Of a DNA stretch of 64,000 bases, positions 34,378-42,053 are shown piece by piece. Position numbers and translations under genes: made by a program. The notes below the pieces were generated by a model. The model was not told the DNA's origin and searched no databases. It saw only the letters and a list, made by a program, of their open reading frames with translations. The stretch comes from Mucilaginibacter_A sp964251965 (GTDB lineage: Bacteria > Bacteroidota > Bacteroidia > Sphingobacteriales > Sphingobacteriaceae). The first letter of the stretch is position 1, and each line of letters starts with the position of its first letter. The stretch is taken from positions 1 through 64,000 of the forward strand of contig CAXULQ010000008.1 of assembly GCA_964251965.1 (NCBI GenBank), read 5' to 3'.

Positions 34378-34642
34378 AAGTTGTCTAAACTCTTATTCAG
34401 ATTTAACTGTAGCTTTTTTAACTATAGCTTTTGAACAGGAAAAACGAAAGGACACACCCCTAACCCCTCTCAAGAGGGGAAATCGCTCGCAGACCTGTCC
34501 AAATGAATAAGGTAAAAGGTAGAAAGGCAAAAGCTGTAAAGGTAGCAAACCATGCTTCTTCTTTGGAGAGGGGTTAGGGGTGTGCCCTGTCTCTAAATGC
34601 TGATAATCAAATTATTAACACATAATAAGTTTAAACAGCTTC
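34378..34642. mobile_element. MITE-like element C (body inverted)
   Basis: Imperfect terminal inverted repeats: GAAGTTGTCTAAACTCTTAT at 34378 and AATAAGTTTAAACAGCTTC at 34624-34642. The interior is the reverse complement of the body in elements A and B (the pyrimidine run TTTTACC appears here as GGTAAAAGGTAGAAAGG), bounded by GACACACCCCTAACCCC and GGGGTTAGGGGTGTG. Confidence 0.7.
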
Positions 34643-34649
34643 TTTATAA

Positions 34650-34699
34650 GATCGGGATTGATTTTAAATTAACTGATTCATCTTGATACTTCTTTTATC
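34650..34699 (+). repeat. Left direct repeat flanking a toxin-antitoxin pair
   Basis: It begins GATCGGGATTGATTT and ends ATACTTCTTTTATC, a dispersed-word copy (34686-34699). It is matched in the same orientation by 35291-35341, across the RelE module. Confidence 0.7.
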
Positions 34700-34729
34700 A
34701 ATAAAAAATCTTAGAAGCAGTATTTTGAA

Positions 34730-35056
34730 TTATGGAATTAACCTAAAAATTTGTTCTAATTCTTTATCTGAAATCGAACCTTTTTCAGATTTATCATAAA
34801 TAGTGGCAAGGTAAACTGTTGATGCGGTGATTTTTAAATAAGTAATGATTCTTGCACCGCCAGATTTTCCTTTTCCTTTGGAAGCAATAGCTAAACGAAC
34901 TTTAAAGAAATTGTTTCCAAGTGCTTTACCTTGATTTGGTTTATCAATCAAACTTTCAACAAAACCAGCTAAATCTTTTTTCAATGAAGGATACTTTTTA
35001 ACTAAACGTTTGGCTTGCTTATCAAAAACAGAAATGGACGTTACTTTATAACTCAT
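34730..35056 (-). CDS. RelE/ParE-family toxin, second copy
   Basis: A 108-residue basic toxin-like protein from the same subfamily as the one at 18090: NNFFKVRLAIASKGKGKSGG, ARIITYLK and YLATIYDKSEKGSI align with that protein, while the ends differ. Expected to inhibit translation or gyrase. It overlaps the antitoxin gene by eleven bases. The module is enclosed by 50-base direct repeats and sits beside a MITE-like element, suggesting it arrived as a unit. Confidence 0.88.
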   Translation of the reverse strand: MSYKVTSISVFDKQAKRLVKKYPSLKKDLAGFVESLIDKPNQGKALGNNFFKVRLAIASKGKGKSGGARIITYLKITASTVYLATIYDKSEKGSISDKELEQIFRLIP

Positions 35057-35276
35057 CCAACAATTCTTTTACAGGCCGGGCTTTCATTTTGCCTTGTTCA
35101 ATTAATTGTAATTCTGTTATGGCTTCTTTTAATTCCTTTAAAATCAGGTTTTTATCAGAATCAGCTTCTAACAATTCCAAATCCTGATACTGTTTTTTTA
35201 GCGTTTTCCATTCTTTAATCGGGATAAAAACGCCGGTAGCTTTGCCTTTGCTATTTTGTATAATCTGTAGTTTCAT
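35046..35276 (-). CDS. Antitoxin of the second RelE module
   Basis: A 76-residue, Lys/Glu-rich protein directly upstream of and overlapping the toxin. The N-terminus KLQIIQNSKGKATGVFIPI resembles Phd/RelB-like strand starts; the remainder is helical and ends in KARPVKELLDEL, a tail comparable to GIPIAELWND in the antitoxin at 18448. It neutralises the toxin and probably represses the operon. Confidence 0.8.
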   Translation of the reverse strand: MKLQIIQNSKGKATGVFIPIKEWKTLKKQYQDLELLEADSDKNLILKELKEAITELQLIEQGKMKARPVKELLDEL

Positions 35277-35290
35277 GCGCTAAATTTTTT

Positions 35291-35341
35291 GATCGGGATT
35301 GATTTCAAATTTAATCAAATAATACAAATGCTTCTTTTATC
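35291..35341 (+). repeat. Right direct repeat flanking a toxin-antitoxin pair
   Basis: It begins GATCGGGATTGATTTC and ends ATGCTTCTTTTATC (35328-35341), the counterpart of 34650-34699; the ends are well conserved, the middle is degenerate. Confidence 0.7.
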
Positions 35342-35379
35342 GCCAGGGAAACCGCTTTTAAAATAATTGTATGGTAAAC

Positions 35380-35536
35380 TTTGGCTAAAGCCGTTTTTTA
35401 CCCTTTTGCTACCGTCCCATAAATGGGACGGCAATGAACCTTTGGCTGTTTTAAACTGGCTCCGTCCTTAAATTCATTGCCCGTTGGGCTTCAGCCAACG
35501 GTAAATTGGCAGAAGCAGGCCAAGGCTTCAGCCAAA
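35380..35536. repeat. Multi-stem palindromic intergenic repeat
   Basis: Outer arms TTTGGCTAAAGCC (35380-35392) and GGCTTCAGCCAAA (35524-35536) enclose nested stems CCGTCCCAT/ATGGGACGG (35412-35431), GCAATGAA/TTCATTGC (35431-35480) and CGTTGG/CCAACG (35482-35500). It is non-coding; a folded repeat of a kind often scattered in Bacteroidota genomes. Confidence 0.65.
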
Positions 35537-35598
35537 AAATATACGTAAATTTTTAAAAGCGATTTCCCTGCTTTTATCACCTAAAATTACCAAACCTG

Positions 35599-35787
35599 TT
35601 ATTTAACCACTTCGCAAACGGTTTGAAAAAGGTTCATTTTACCGGAAAATAAAGAAATGGTTTCTGCACTGGCAAACTGAAATGAACGCAAATGTTCCAG
35701 TTCGTAGTTAATGCCAAGCAGTAAAGCTAAAATTACAGGTGCTAAAAGAAGTATAAAAGGATTAGTGTTGCTGATGAAGTTTTTCAT
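35599..35787 (-). CDS. Small single-pass membrane protein, unknown
   Basis: A possible 62-residue protein: MKNFISNTNPF, a hydrophobic helix ILLLAPVILALLLGINY, then a short polar tail with a pair of cysteine-free amphipathic stretches. No family is recognised. Part of the membrane helix is encoded by a dispersed-word copy (35741-35754). It is supported only by open frame, start position and membrane helix, so it may not be a real gene. Confidence 0.45.
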   Translation of the reverse strand: MKNFISNTNPFILLLAPVILALLLGINYELEHLRSFQFASAETISLFSGKMNLFQTVCEVVK

Positions 35788-35923
35788 GGTTGGTCGATTT
35801 GATGAACCAAAGAAAAAACTAATCTTCAACCTGCTAAATAGCTATTAGGCAGATACGTAATAAAACCCGGTGAATAGCATTTTTTCACCGACGAAAAAAT
35901 TTACCGGAAGAAGAAATTATCAA

Positions 35924-36664
35924 TTAATCTCCTTGTCCCAACGCTTTTTTGATCACCATTTCTGCCTGTTTTACTAAAATTTCTGCGGATTGTTTGTCTG
36001 GTTCTATCGGTTCCAATACTTCAAATTTCAATTTTAAAAAAGTTCCTAACGGGAAAGTGCCATATTGCACCATTTTCCAGGAGTTACGGATCACGATTGG
36101 AACCAGCAAAGCTTCCGGGCATTTTTTTAATAAAGCAGCTACGCCTCCTGCCTGAAAAGTTCGCACTACACCATCTTTTGATCTCGTTCCCTCCGGAAAA
36201 ATTACGGCCGACCAATTATTCGTTTTCATCCGCGTACCCAATTTTGACATTTCGGTTATGGCCTGCCGCGGGTCTTTTCGATCAATATTAGCCCCGCCGC
36301 CATGTTTTAAGTTGTAGGAAATGGACGGAATGCCTTTGGTGAGTTCAATTTTAGAAATAAATTTAGCATGATATTTCCGTAGAAACCAAATTAAAGGCGC
36401 AATATCAAATAAGCTCTGGTGGTTGGCGATAAAAATAATCGGACGGCCAACCGGCATATCAAAATGATTGATAAAACTGACCGTGTTTCCCAATAAATAA
36501 TAAGTAGAAACCAGGCAAAGGTTTAAACTATCAACCACAAATTTGTGCGCTTTATATCCGAAAAAACGAAAAGCAACCCATTGCAGCGGATGAAAAACCA
36601 GCAGGAAAAAAGTGAACGCGATGTAATGTAGCGGCGTTAAAATGTAGCTCAACAGTTTTTGCAT
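35924..36664 (-). CDS. Lysophospholipid acyltransferase (PlsC family)
   Basis: A 246-residue 1-acylglycerol-3-phosphate acyltransferase-like membrane enzyme of phospholipid synthesis. It has an N-terminal membrane helix (LHYIAFTFFLLVFHPLQWVA), the catalytic NHQSLFDIAP (H-x4-D), the FPEGTRSKDG phosphate-binding block and a later VPIVIRNSW. It is the last gene of a minus-strand run with the Nudix gene upstream; the 18-base spacer is mostly a dispersed-word copy. Confidence 0.93.
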   Translation of the reverse strand: MQKLLSYILTPLHYIAFTFFLLVFHPLQWVAFRFFGYKAHKFVVDSLNLCLVSTYYLLGNTVSFINHFDMPVGRPIIFIANHQSLFDIAPLIWFLRKYHAKFISKIELTKGIPSISYNLKHGGGANIDRKDPRQAITEMSKLGTRMKTNNWSAVIFPEGTRSKDGVVRTFQAGGVAALLKKCPEALLVPIVIRNSWKMVQYGTFPLGTFLKLKFEVLEPIEPDKQSAEILVKQAEMVIKKALGQGD

Positions 36665-36678
36665 GGTAAAAGAAGCAT
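36665..36678 (+). repeat. Dispersed 14-mer between two genes
   Basis: GGTAAAAGAAGCAT directly abutting the start codon of the acyltransferase on the other strand, and filling most of the spacer to the Nudix stop. Confidence 0.8.
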
Positions 36679-36682
36679 CAGC

Positions 36683-37237
36683 CTAAATATCCCCCAATAA
36701 TAAAATATGCACTTTTAAAACTGCGGCAACCGTAATGGCATCGGTAATTTCGCCGCGGCAAACCATTTGGTAAACTTCTGCAAAAGGCAGTTTACGGATA
36801 GTTAGTTGCTCCGTTTCTTCCGGTTCTGCTTCAAATTGTTGCAGGTTTTGGGCGAGGTAGATGATTGCTTCTTCATCACAAACCGAATTAGAAAGATACA
36901 TACGCTGGATTTCCGTCCATTTCCCGGCTTTTAAACCGGTTTCTTCCAGCAGTTCCCTTTTAGCAGAATCCAATGGTTCGCCTGCCAATGGTCCGCCGCC
37001 TTCCGGGATTTCCCAACTGTATTTGTTTAACGGGAAACGATATTGTCCAACCAAATAAGTGTTTCCTTCTTTATCTAACGGTAAAACACCAATTGCTTTA
37101 TTTTTAAAATGGATTTTACCGTAAATCCCGGGGTTGCCGGAAGGGTTTAATACCTGAAATTCGGTTACATTGATCCAGGGGTTATCATAAATATTTTCTT
37201 CGGAATTGATTTTCCAGGGATTGATCTCGGGTTGCAT
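36683..37237 (-). CDS. Nudix hydrolase (ADP-ribose pyrophosphatase-like)
   Basis: A 184-residue Nudix protein: VGQYRFPLNKYSWEIPEGGG leads into the Nudix box, with RELLEETG intact. The spacing between the first box glutamate and REL is six residues instead of the canonical seven, counting from GPLAGEPLDSAKREL. The N-terminal strand domain (WINVTEFQVLNPSG) is typical of ADP-ribose/nucleoside-diphosphate-sugar pyrophosphatases. It lies in the same direction as the acyltransferase and is probably co-transcribed with it. Confidence 0.9.
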   Translation of the reverse strand: MQPEINPWKINSEENIYDNPWINVTEFQVLNPSGNPGIYGKIHFKNKAIGVLPLDKEGNTYLVGQYRFPLNKYSWEIPEGGGPLAGEPLDSAKRELLEETGLKAGKWTEIQRMYLSNSVCDEEAIIYLAQNLQQFEAEPEETEQLTIRKLPFAEVYQMVCRGEITDAITVAAVLKVHILLLGDI

Positions 37238-37270
37238 GGTTGTAAAAGTAGTAAAATTAACAAACGGCGG

Positions 37271-38194
37271 TCAGGTTGCCGTAGCTTTTCGGTATTCGGG
37301 GACGTTGACCAATACAATGCCGATCAGGATAATAACGAGCGCAGCTAACTGTCCTTTAACCAAACTTTCATGTGCGAAAAACCAGCCTAAAAGCACGGCC
37401 ACAACCGGGTTTACATAAGTGTGAGTGCTGATCAAGGCCGGCGGGCGTTTGGTGATGAGCCAGACAAAAGACATGTAGGCGATCAGCGAACCAAAAACGA
37501 TCAGAAACAACAGCCCCAGCCAGGATTGTACCGGGACTTTTACAAAGGAGAAACCGGAAAATTCACCGGTAAAAACAGCAACAACACCGCTTAATGCTGC
37601 TGCCGAAAGTAACTGGATACTGCTGTTCATCACAATCGAACTGCTGCTTTTGGTATTGTTGATAATGAGCGAACCTAAAACCCACCAAACCGCACTCACC
37701 AAAACAACCAACGTAGCAATAAGGCCGATAGTGGAATGGTTTACCTGCAAATGATTTGATCGGAGGAACAGGAAAATCCCGCCGAAGCCAACCAGCAATC
37801 CCGAAATGATGTATTTGTTGGCGAAATAGGTTTTCCAGTTTTTTCTATCCAGCAATAAAAACCACAGCGGTTCCGTAGCGATCAAGATTGCGGCCTGGCC
37901 TGATGAAATATATTGTTCTGCCCAGGCAATCATCCCGGTGCCGCCAACCAGCATCAAAACCCCGCTTGCCGCGTGCCGGTAAATGATTTTTATCGGTGGC
38001 AGTTTTTCGCCTTTTGCTTTGGAGTATGCCAGTAAAATTAAACCGGCTATCAAATAACGTAACCCAACCAAAATAAACGGCGGAAAACCTTTCAGCCCAA
38101 AAGCTACCGCCAGATAAGTAGAACCCCAGATGATATAGATGTTAAAAAAAGCAAACAGCAGCAGCAGGCGCTGCAATAAAGGATTGTTTTTCAT
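37271..38194 (-). CDS. EamA-family drug/metabolite transporter
   Basis: A 307-residue inner-membrane protein of the DMT superfamily with about ten membrane helices in two EamA halves. The first half starts IYIIWGSTYLAVAFGLKGFP and includes AWAEQYISSGQAAILIATEP; the second carries ALISTHTYVNPVVAVLLGWF. It probably exports a metabolite or amino acid; the substrate is unknown. The start MKNNPLLQ is chosen over an upstream ATG at 38236. A word copy is embedded at 37568-37580. Confidence 0.9.
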   Translation of the reverse strand: MKNNPLLQRLLLLFAFFNIYIIWGSTYLAVAFGLKGFPPFILVGLRYLIAGLILLAYSKAKGEKLPPIKIIYRHAASGVLMLVGGTGMIAWAEQYISSGQAAILIATEPLWFLLLDRKNWKTYFANKYIISGLLVGFGGIFLFLRSNHLQVNHSTIGLIATLVVLVSAVWWVLGSLIINNTKSSSSIVMNSSIQLLSAAALSGVVAVFTGEFSGFSFVKVPVQSWLGLLFLIVFGSLIAYMSFVWLITKRPPALISTHTYVNPVVAVLLGWFFAHESLVKGQLAALVIILIGIVLVNVPEYRKATAT

Positions 38195-38247
38195 GCGATG
38201 ACCTTGATTTTCATCATGCCGGATAACCGTCATCATGAAAATTGTAT

Positions 38248-38291
38248 GGTAAAAGAAGCATCCGGTTTATAAACCGAATGCTTCTTTTACC
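38248..38291. repeat. Perfect inverted pair at the metK 3' end
   Basis: GGTAAAAGAAGCAT (38248-38261) and ATGCTTCTTTTACC (38278-38291) are exact reverse complements, 16 bases apart. The second arm encodes VKEA just before the MetK stop; the loop contains the stop. It probably also acts as the metK terminator. Confidence 0.9.
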
Positions 38292-39517
38292 TGGCCTAAA
38301 TAATCTAATTTTTCCCAGGTAAAAAGTTCTACTTCTACCTTGGTTTCTTCGCCGTTTGGGGTGAAGAAAGATTTTGTTACCGTTAGCGGTGCTTTGCCAA
38401 AATGTCCGTAAGCTGCAGTTTCAGCATAAATCGGGTTGCGCAGTTTAAAACGGGTTTCAATCGCATAAGGTGTCATATCAAAAATGGCAGAAACTTTTTC
38501 TGCAATTTCGCCATCATGTAAATTAACTTTTCCGGTTCCGTAAGTATTTACATAAATCCCCATTGGCTGCGCTACGCCGATTGCATAAGAAACCTGTACC
38601 AAAACTTCGGTACAAACACCGGCAGCAACCAAATTTTTTGCAATGTGGCGTGTGGCATAAGCCGCAGAACGGTCAACTTTAGAAGGGTCTTTTCCCGAAA
38701 AAGCACCGCCGCCGTGCGCACCTTTGCCGCCATAAGTATCTACAATAATTTTTCGTCCGGTTAAACCGGTATCGCCGTGTGGGCCGCCGATCACAAATTT
38801 GCCGGTTGGGTTGATGTGGTATTTAATCTCCTCGTTAAAAAAGTGGCTGTATTTGGGATACTTTGCTTTTACCCGCGGGATCAAAATGCTGATGATATCT
38901 TCGCGGATTTTATCCAGCATGGCTTTTTCTTCGTCAAAATCATCGTGCTGGGTAGAAATTACGATGGCATCAATCCGGACCGGCTGGTTATCGTCATCAT
39001 ATTCCAGCGTAACCTGCGATTTTGCATCCGGGCGCAAATACTTAATTTCCGAGTTTTCCCTGCGGACAGCTGCCAGTTCTATTAATAAAGCATGTGCAAT
39101 ATCCAAAGTAAGCGGCATATAATTTTCCGTTTCGATGGTGGCGTAACCAAACATCATCCCCTGGTCGCCGGCACCTTGCAACTGTTTATCTGCACGGTCA
39201 ACACCCTGGTTAATATCCGGCGACTGTTCGTGAATGGCCGATAAAACACCGCAGGAATTACCATCAAACATGTACTCGCCTTTGGTATAACCGATTTTGT
39301 TGATGACATCGCGGGCAATTTTTTGCACGTCTAAGTAAGCTTTAGATTTTACTTCCCCGGCTAAAAAAACCTGTCCGGTAGTTACCAAAGTTTCGCAGGC
39401 TACTTTAGAATCAGGGTCAAAGGCCAGGAAATTGTCAATCAAGGCATCAGAAATCTGGTCTGCAACTTTATCAGGATGCCCTTCTGACACGGACTCTGAT
39501 GTAAATAAATACGACAT
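38267..39517 (-). CDS. metK: S-adenosylmethionine synthetase
   Basis: It makes S-adenosylmethionine from methionine and ATP. The 416-residue protein shows the family's ATP and methionine motifs: ESVSEGHPDKVADQISDAL, GAGDQGMMFGYA, GGPHGDTGLTGRKIIVDTYG and GGGAFSGKDPSKVDRSAAYA. Its last residues, VKEAFGL, are encoded by the dispersed word. A SAM-II-like riboswitch candidate lies 70 bases upstream of the start, which would lower expression when its product is abundant. Confidence 0.97.
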   Translation of the reverse strand: MSYLFTSESVSEGHPDKVADQISDALIDNFLAFDPDSKVACETLVTTGQVFLAGEVKSKAYLDVQKIARDVINKIGYTKGEYMFDGNSCGVLSAIHEQSPDINQGVDRADKQLQGAGDQGMMFGYATIETENYMPLTLDIAHALLIELAAVRRENSEIKYLRPDAKSQVTLEYDDDNQPVRIDAIVISTQHDDFDEEKAMLDKIREDIISILIPRVKAKYPKYSHFFNEEIKYHINPTGKFVIGGPHGDTGLTGRKIIVDTYGGKGAHGGGAFSGKDPSKVDRSAAYATRHIAKNLVAAGVCTEVLVQVSYAIGVAQPMGIYVNTYGTGKVNLHDGEIAEKVSAIFDMTPYAIETRFKLRNPIYAETAAYGHFGKAPLTVTKSFFTPNGEETKVEVELFTWEKLDYLGQVKEAFGL

Positions 39518-39587
39518 AGCTATTTTTTAAAAAATGTGAATGAAAATAAATAGCTGACCGGAAGGATTGCAATCGCAAAAAAAGGAG

Positions 39588-39641
39588 ATATATTTTAGCA
39601 ATTTTTTAATGTGGTTGCAATCAATTCAAATCAATCCACTT
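39588..39641 (-). promoter_or_regulatory. SAM-II-like riboswitch candidate
   Basis: Read on the minus strand, the metK leader has GTGG, TTGATTTGAATTGATTGCAA, CCAC, and then TTAAAAAATTGCTAAAATA. This order (short P1 stem GTGG/CCAC, a loop with TGATTT and TTGCAA, then a 3' GCTAAAA strand) matches the SAM-II (metA motif) consensus, whose known examples carry UGAUUU, AUUGCAA and GCUAAAAA at the same places. Only four P1 pairs are seen. The match is by eye; a covariance-model search is needed to settle it. Confidence 0.6.
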
Positions 39642-39712
39642 AATTGGCAGCAAAATTAAAATATTTTTATAAATGAGAAAATGCAATATCATTTGTTTTT
39701 GTAAATTTACAT

Positions 39713-39855
39713 ATACTGTTTTTATCGGTTAAAAAACCAAGTCATAATTTTTACGGTTTAGAAAATTTAATAGACTAAGTTGCGTTAACTAATTCGTCAG
39801 TTATAAAAGTTGTAGTAAATTTTCGAGACGAAATTTAAACTGGTAAAAACAGTAC
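39713..39855. repeat. Inverted ACAGTA-type word pair
   Basis: ATACTGTTTTTATC (39713-39726, followed by GGTTAAAAA) and GGTAAAAACAGTAC (39842-39855) face each other across 115 bases, upstream of the eIF1-like gene. Confidence 0.75.
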
Positions 39856-39886
39856 ACCTATAATTGTTGTAGATACATTTATTAAA

Positions 39887-40228
39887 TTGAGTAAGAAAAG
39901 CAAAAATATTTCCGGGGTAATTTATTCTACTGATCCTGATTTTGAGTATCAGCATGACAATGATTTAACAGAAAATACTGTACCTGTTCAACAGCAGCAA
40001 CTTAAAATTTTTCTCGATCGTAAATCCGGCGGTAAATTAGTAACACGGGTTACCAATTTTAAAGGCAGCGAAGAAGATTTGGAAAAATTAGGCAAAAAAT
40101 TAAAAACCAAATGCGGCGTTGGCGGGGCGGTTAAAGAAGGCGAGATATTGATCCAAGGGAATTTCCGGGATAAAATTTTAGAAATTTTGTTGAATGATAA
40201 GTATAAAGCAAAAATAGCAGGAGGATAA
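39887..40228 (+). CDS. eIF1/SUI1-like translation factor (YciH family)
   Basis: A 113-residue SUI1-domain protein, the bacterial relative of eukaryotic initiation factor 1. The C-terminal domain (LVTRVTNFKGSEEDLEKLGK, KCGVGGAVKEGEILIQGNF, then RDKILEILL) is complete. The N-terminal MSKKSKNISGVIYSTDPDF is typical for Bacteroidota. The start codon is TTG (39887); no ATG or GTG in frame fits. Expected to act on start-codon fidelity at the small ribosomal subunit. It is monocistronic, with about 300 A+T-rich bases to the next gene. Confidence 0.93.
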   Translation: MSKKSKNISGVIYSTDPDFEYQHDNDLTENTVPVQQQQLKIFLDRKSGGKLVTRVTNFKGSEEDLEKLGKKLKTKCGVGGAVKEGEILIQGNFRDKILEILLNDKYKAKIAGG

Positions 40229-40459
40229 GCAATATTTTTACCTTGGCATAAAGGGTGTATTTTTTACACTTATTTACTTGCATAAATTAAATATTATCGT
40301 TTTAATTGTAAAAAAGTTCTTCTATAAAAAGACGTTATATCTGTATTAGCAGCTATTAATATGTTACATTTATTACAAAATATTGAAAGCAATGATTAGT
40401 CAACATTTTATTACGCACACAATTTTTAAAATTTGAAAAACAATAAATTTTTTATTGCA

Positions 40460-40492
40460 TTTGTAAATCACCATTAATAAATTCTATATTTA
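40460..40492 (+). promoter_or_regulatory. Possible promoter of the TonB operon
   Basis: TTTG (40460-40463) and TATATTTA (40485-40492) are 21 bases apart, close to the Bacteroidota TTTG/TAnnTTTG pattern with G replaced by A at the end; 34 bases precede ATG 40527. Confidence 0.4.
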
Positions 40493-40526
40493 GCAAACTA
40501 AAATCTAAAACTAAACAAACCCCAAA

Positions 40527-41363
40527 ATGGCAACTACCCCACCAAAACCAACAACAACAGTAAACAAAGAAGGCTCTGGCTCTTCGAGCATTTTTGCATC
40601 CTTAGTAATCCCAATTGCATTTGTCGTAGCTATATTAATTTACATGTTTATTTTAGGCAACGAAAGTCATTACAAAGGTGGTGATGTAGAACACGGCGAT
40701 CCGGTTGATTATTTTGGAACTGTACACAGAGGAGGACCAATTGTACCCGTGTTGATGACATTCCTGCTTTGTGTAATTATTTTTTCTATTGAAAGATTTG
40801 TAGTGATTGGTAAAGCAGCAGGTTCTGGTAGCGTAGATGTTTTCATTAAAAAAGTACAATCTTATTTAAACGCAGGTAACATTGAAGCTGCAAGTGCTGA
40901 GTGTGACAAACAAAAAGGTTCTGTAGCAAACGTGATTAAATCAGGCTTAAAAAAATACCGCGAAATGGAACTGGAAACAAACATGGATGTTGATCAAAAA
41001 TGTCTGGCTATACAGAAAGATATTGAAGAAGCAACTTCTTTAGAAATGCCGATGTTGGAGCAAAACTTAACCATTATCGCAACTTTGGTATCTATTGGTA
41101 CTTTAACTGGTTTGTTAGGTACAGTAACTGGTATGATCAGGGCGTTCGCTGCATTGGCAACATCAGGTGCACCTAACCAGGCTGCATTAGCAACTGGTAT
41201 TTCAGAAGCTTTGATCAACACAGCATTAGGTATCTTTACATCAACCTTAGCCGTTATTGCCTACAACTTCTTTACATCTAAAATTGATACTTTAACCTAT
41301 GCAATTGATGAAACAGGTTTTAGTATTGTTCAAACTTATGCTGCTTCTCATAAAAATTCATAA
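40527..41363 (+). CDS. exbB: ExbB/TolQ-family proton channel
   Basis: A 278-residue MotA/TolQ/ExbB protein that uses the proton gradient to energise TonB. An N-terminal Pro/Thr-rich tail leads to an extra membrane helix (SIFASLVIPIAFVVAILIYM), then the usual three: VPVLMTFLLCVIIFSIERF, then TIIATLVSIGTLTGLLGTVTG and ALINTALGIFTSTLAVIAYN. The signature GLLGTVTGMIRAF is intact. First gene of exbB-exbD-exbD-tonB. Confidence 0.95.
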   Translation: MATTPPKPTTTVNKEGSGSSSIFASLVIPIAFVVAILIYMFILGNESHYKGGDVEHGDPVDYFGTVHRGGPIVPVLMTFLLCVIIFSIERFVVIGKAAGSGSVDVFIKKVQSYLNAGNIEAASAECDKQKGSVANVIKSGLKKYREMELETNMDVDQKCLAIQKDIEEATSLEMPMLEQNLTIIATLVSIGTLTGLLGTVTGMIRAFAALATSGAPNQAALATGISEALINTALGIFTSTLAVIAYNFFTSKIDTLTYAIDETGFSIVQTYAASHKNS

Positions 41364-41429
41364 TTCTGAGATTATTGTATAATTGTTTGGCTTTCAATAT
41401 TTTTAACAACTAACCAAAATAAAGCAGAT

Positions 41430-42035
41430 ATGCCAAGAGCTCATATAAAAAGAAAAAGCACAGCAATCGATATGACGGCAATGTGTGACATGGCTTTTCT
41501 TTTGCTTACTTTTTTTATTCTTACTTCTAAATTCAAGACTGAAGACCTTGTGCCGGTAGATATTCCTGGATCGTCAGTTACCATTAAAGTTCCTGATGAT
41601 GTGGCAACTTTGACTATCGGACAAGGAAAGGTTTTTTTAGGTATGGAAGGAGAATCAATCCGCAGGCAAACTTTAGAAAGTATTGGTCAAAAGTACAATG
41701 TTACTTTTACGCCTGCAGAAAAAGCGGTTTTTGAAACTTTACCTTCGTTTGGTGTCCCTATTGCCAGTATGAAACAGTTTTTGAACATGACTCCTGATCA
41801 ACGTAAAGAACTTAAACAGCCAGGAATTCCTACAGATTCTGTAAGTAACGAATTGTTTAACTGGGTACGCGAAGCACGGGTTTCCGCAAAAATGCTTGTT
41901 AACAAAGAATTAAGGATAAGTATTAAAGGAGATAGCAAAGAAGAATACCCTACTATCAAAAAAATAATTGCAATACTGCAAAAGCAAAAAGTAAACAAAT
42001 TCAGTCTCATAACTTCAATGCGGGCTGCTAACTAA
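41430..42035 (+). CDS. exbD: ExbD-family biopolymer transporter, first copy
   Basis: A 201-residue ExbD/TolR protein with an N-terminal membrane helix preceded by the proton-relay pattern STAIDMTAMCDMAFLLLTFF (essential Asp present) and a periplasmic domain that ends KIIAILQKQKVNKFSLITSM. It partners ExbB and TonB. The middle carries an inserted acidic/hydrophobic stretch (SFGVPIASMKQFLNMTPDQR) making it longer than the paired ExbD at 42054, which is common in Bacteroidota operons with two ExbD genes. Confidence 0.94.
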   Translation: MPRAHIKRKSTAIDMTAMCDMAFLLLTFFILTSKFKTEDLVPVDIPGSSVTIKVPDDVATLTIGQGKVFLGMEGESIRRQTLESIGQKYNVTFTPAEKAVFETLPSFGVPIASMKQFLNMTPDQRKELKQPGIPTDSVSNELFNWVREARVSAKMLVNKELRISIKGDSKEEYPTIKKIIAILQKQKVNKFSLITSMRAAN

Positions 42036-42053
42036 TTTAAATTAAATAAAAAA

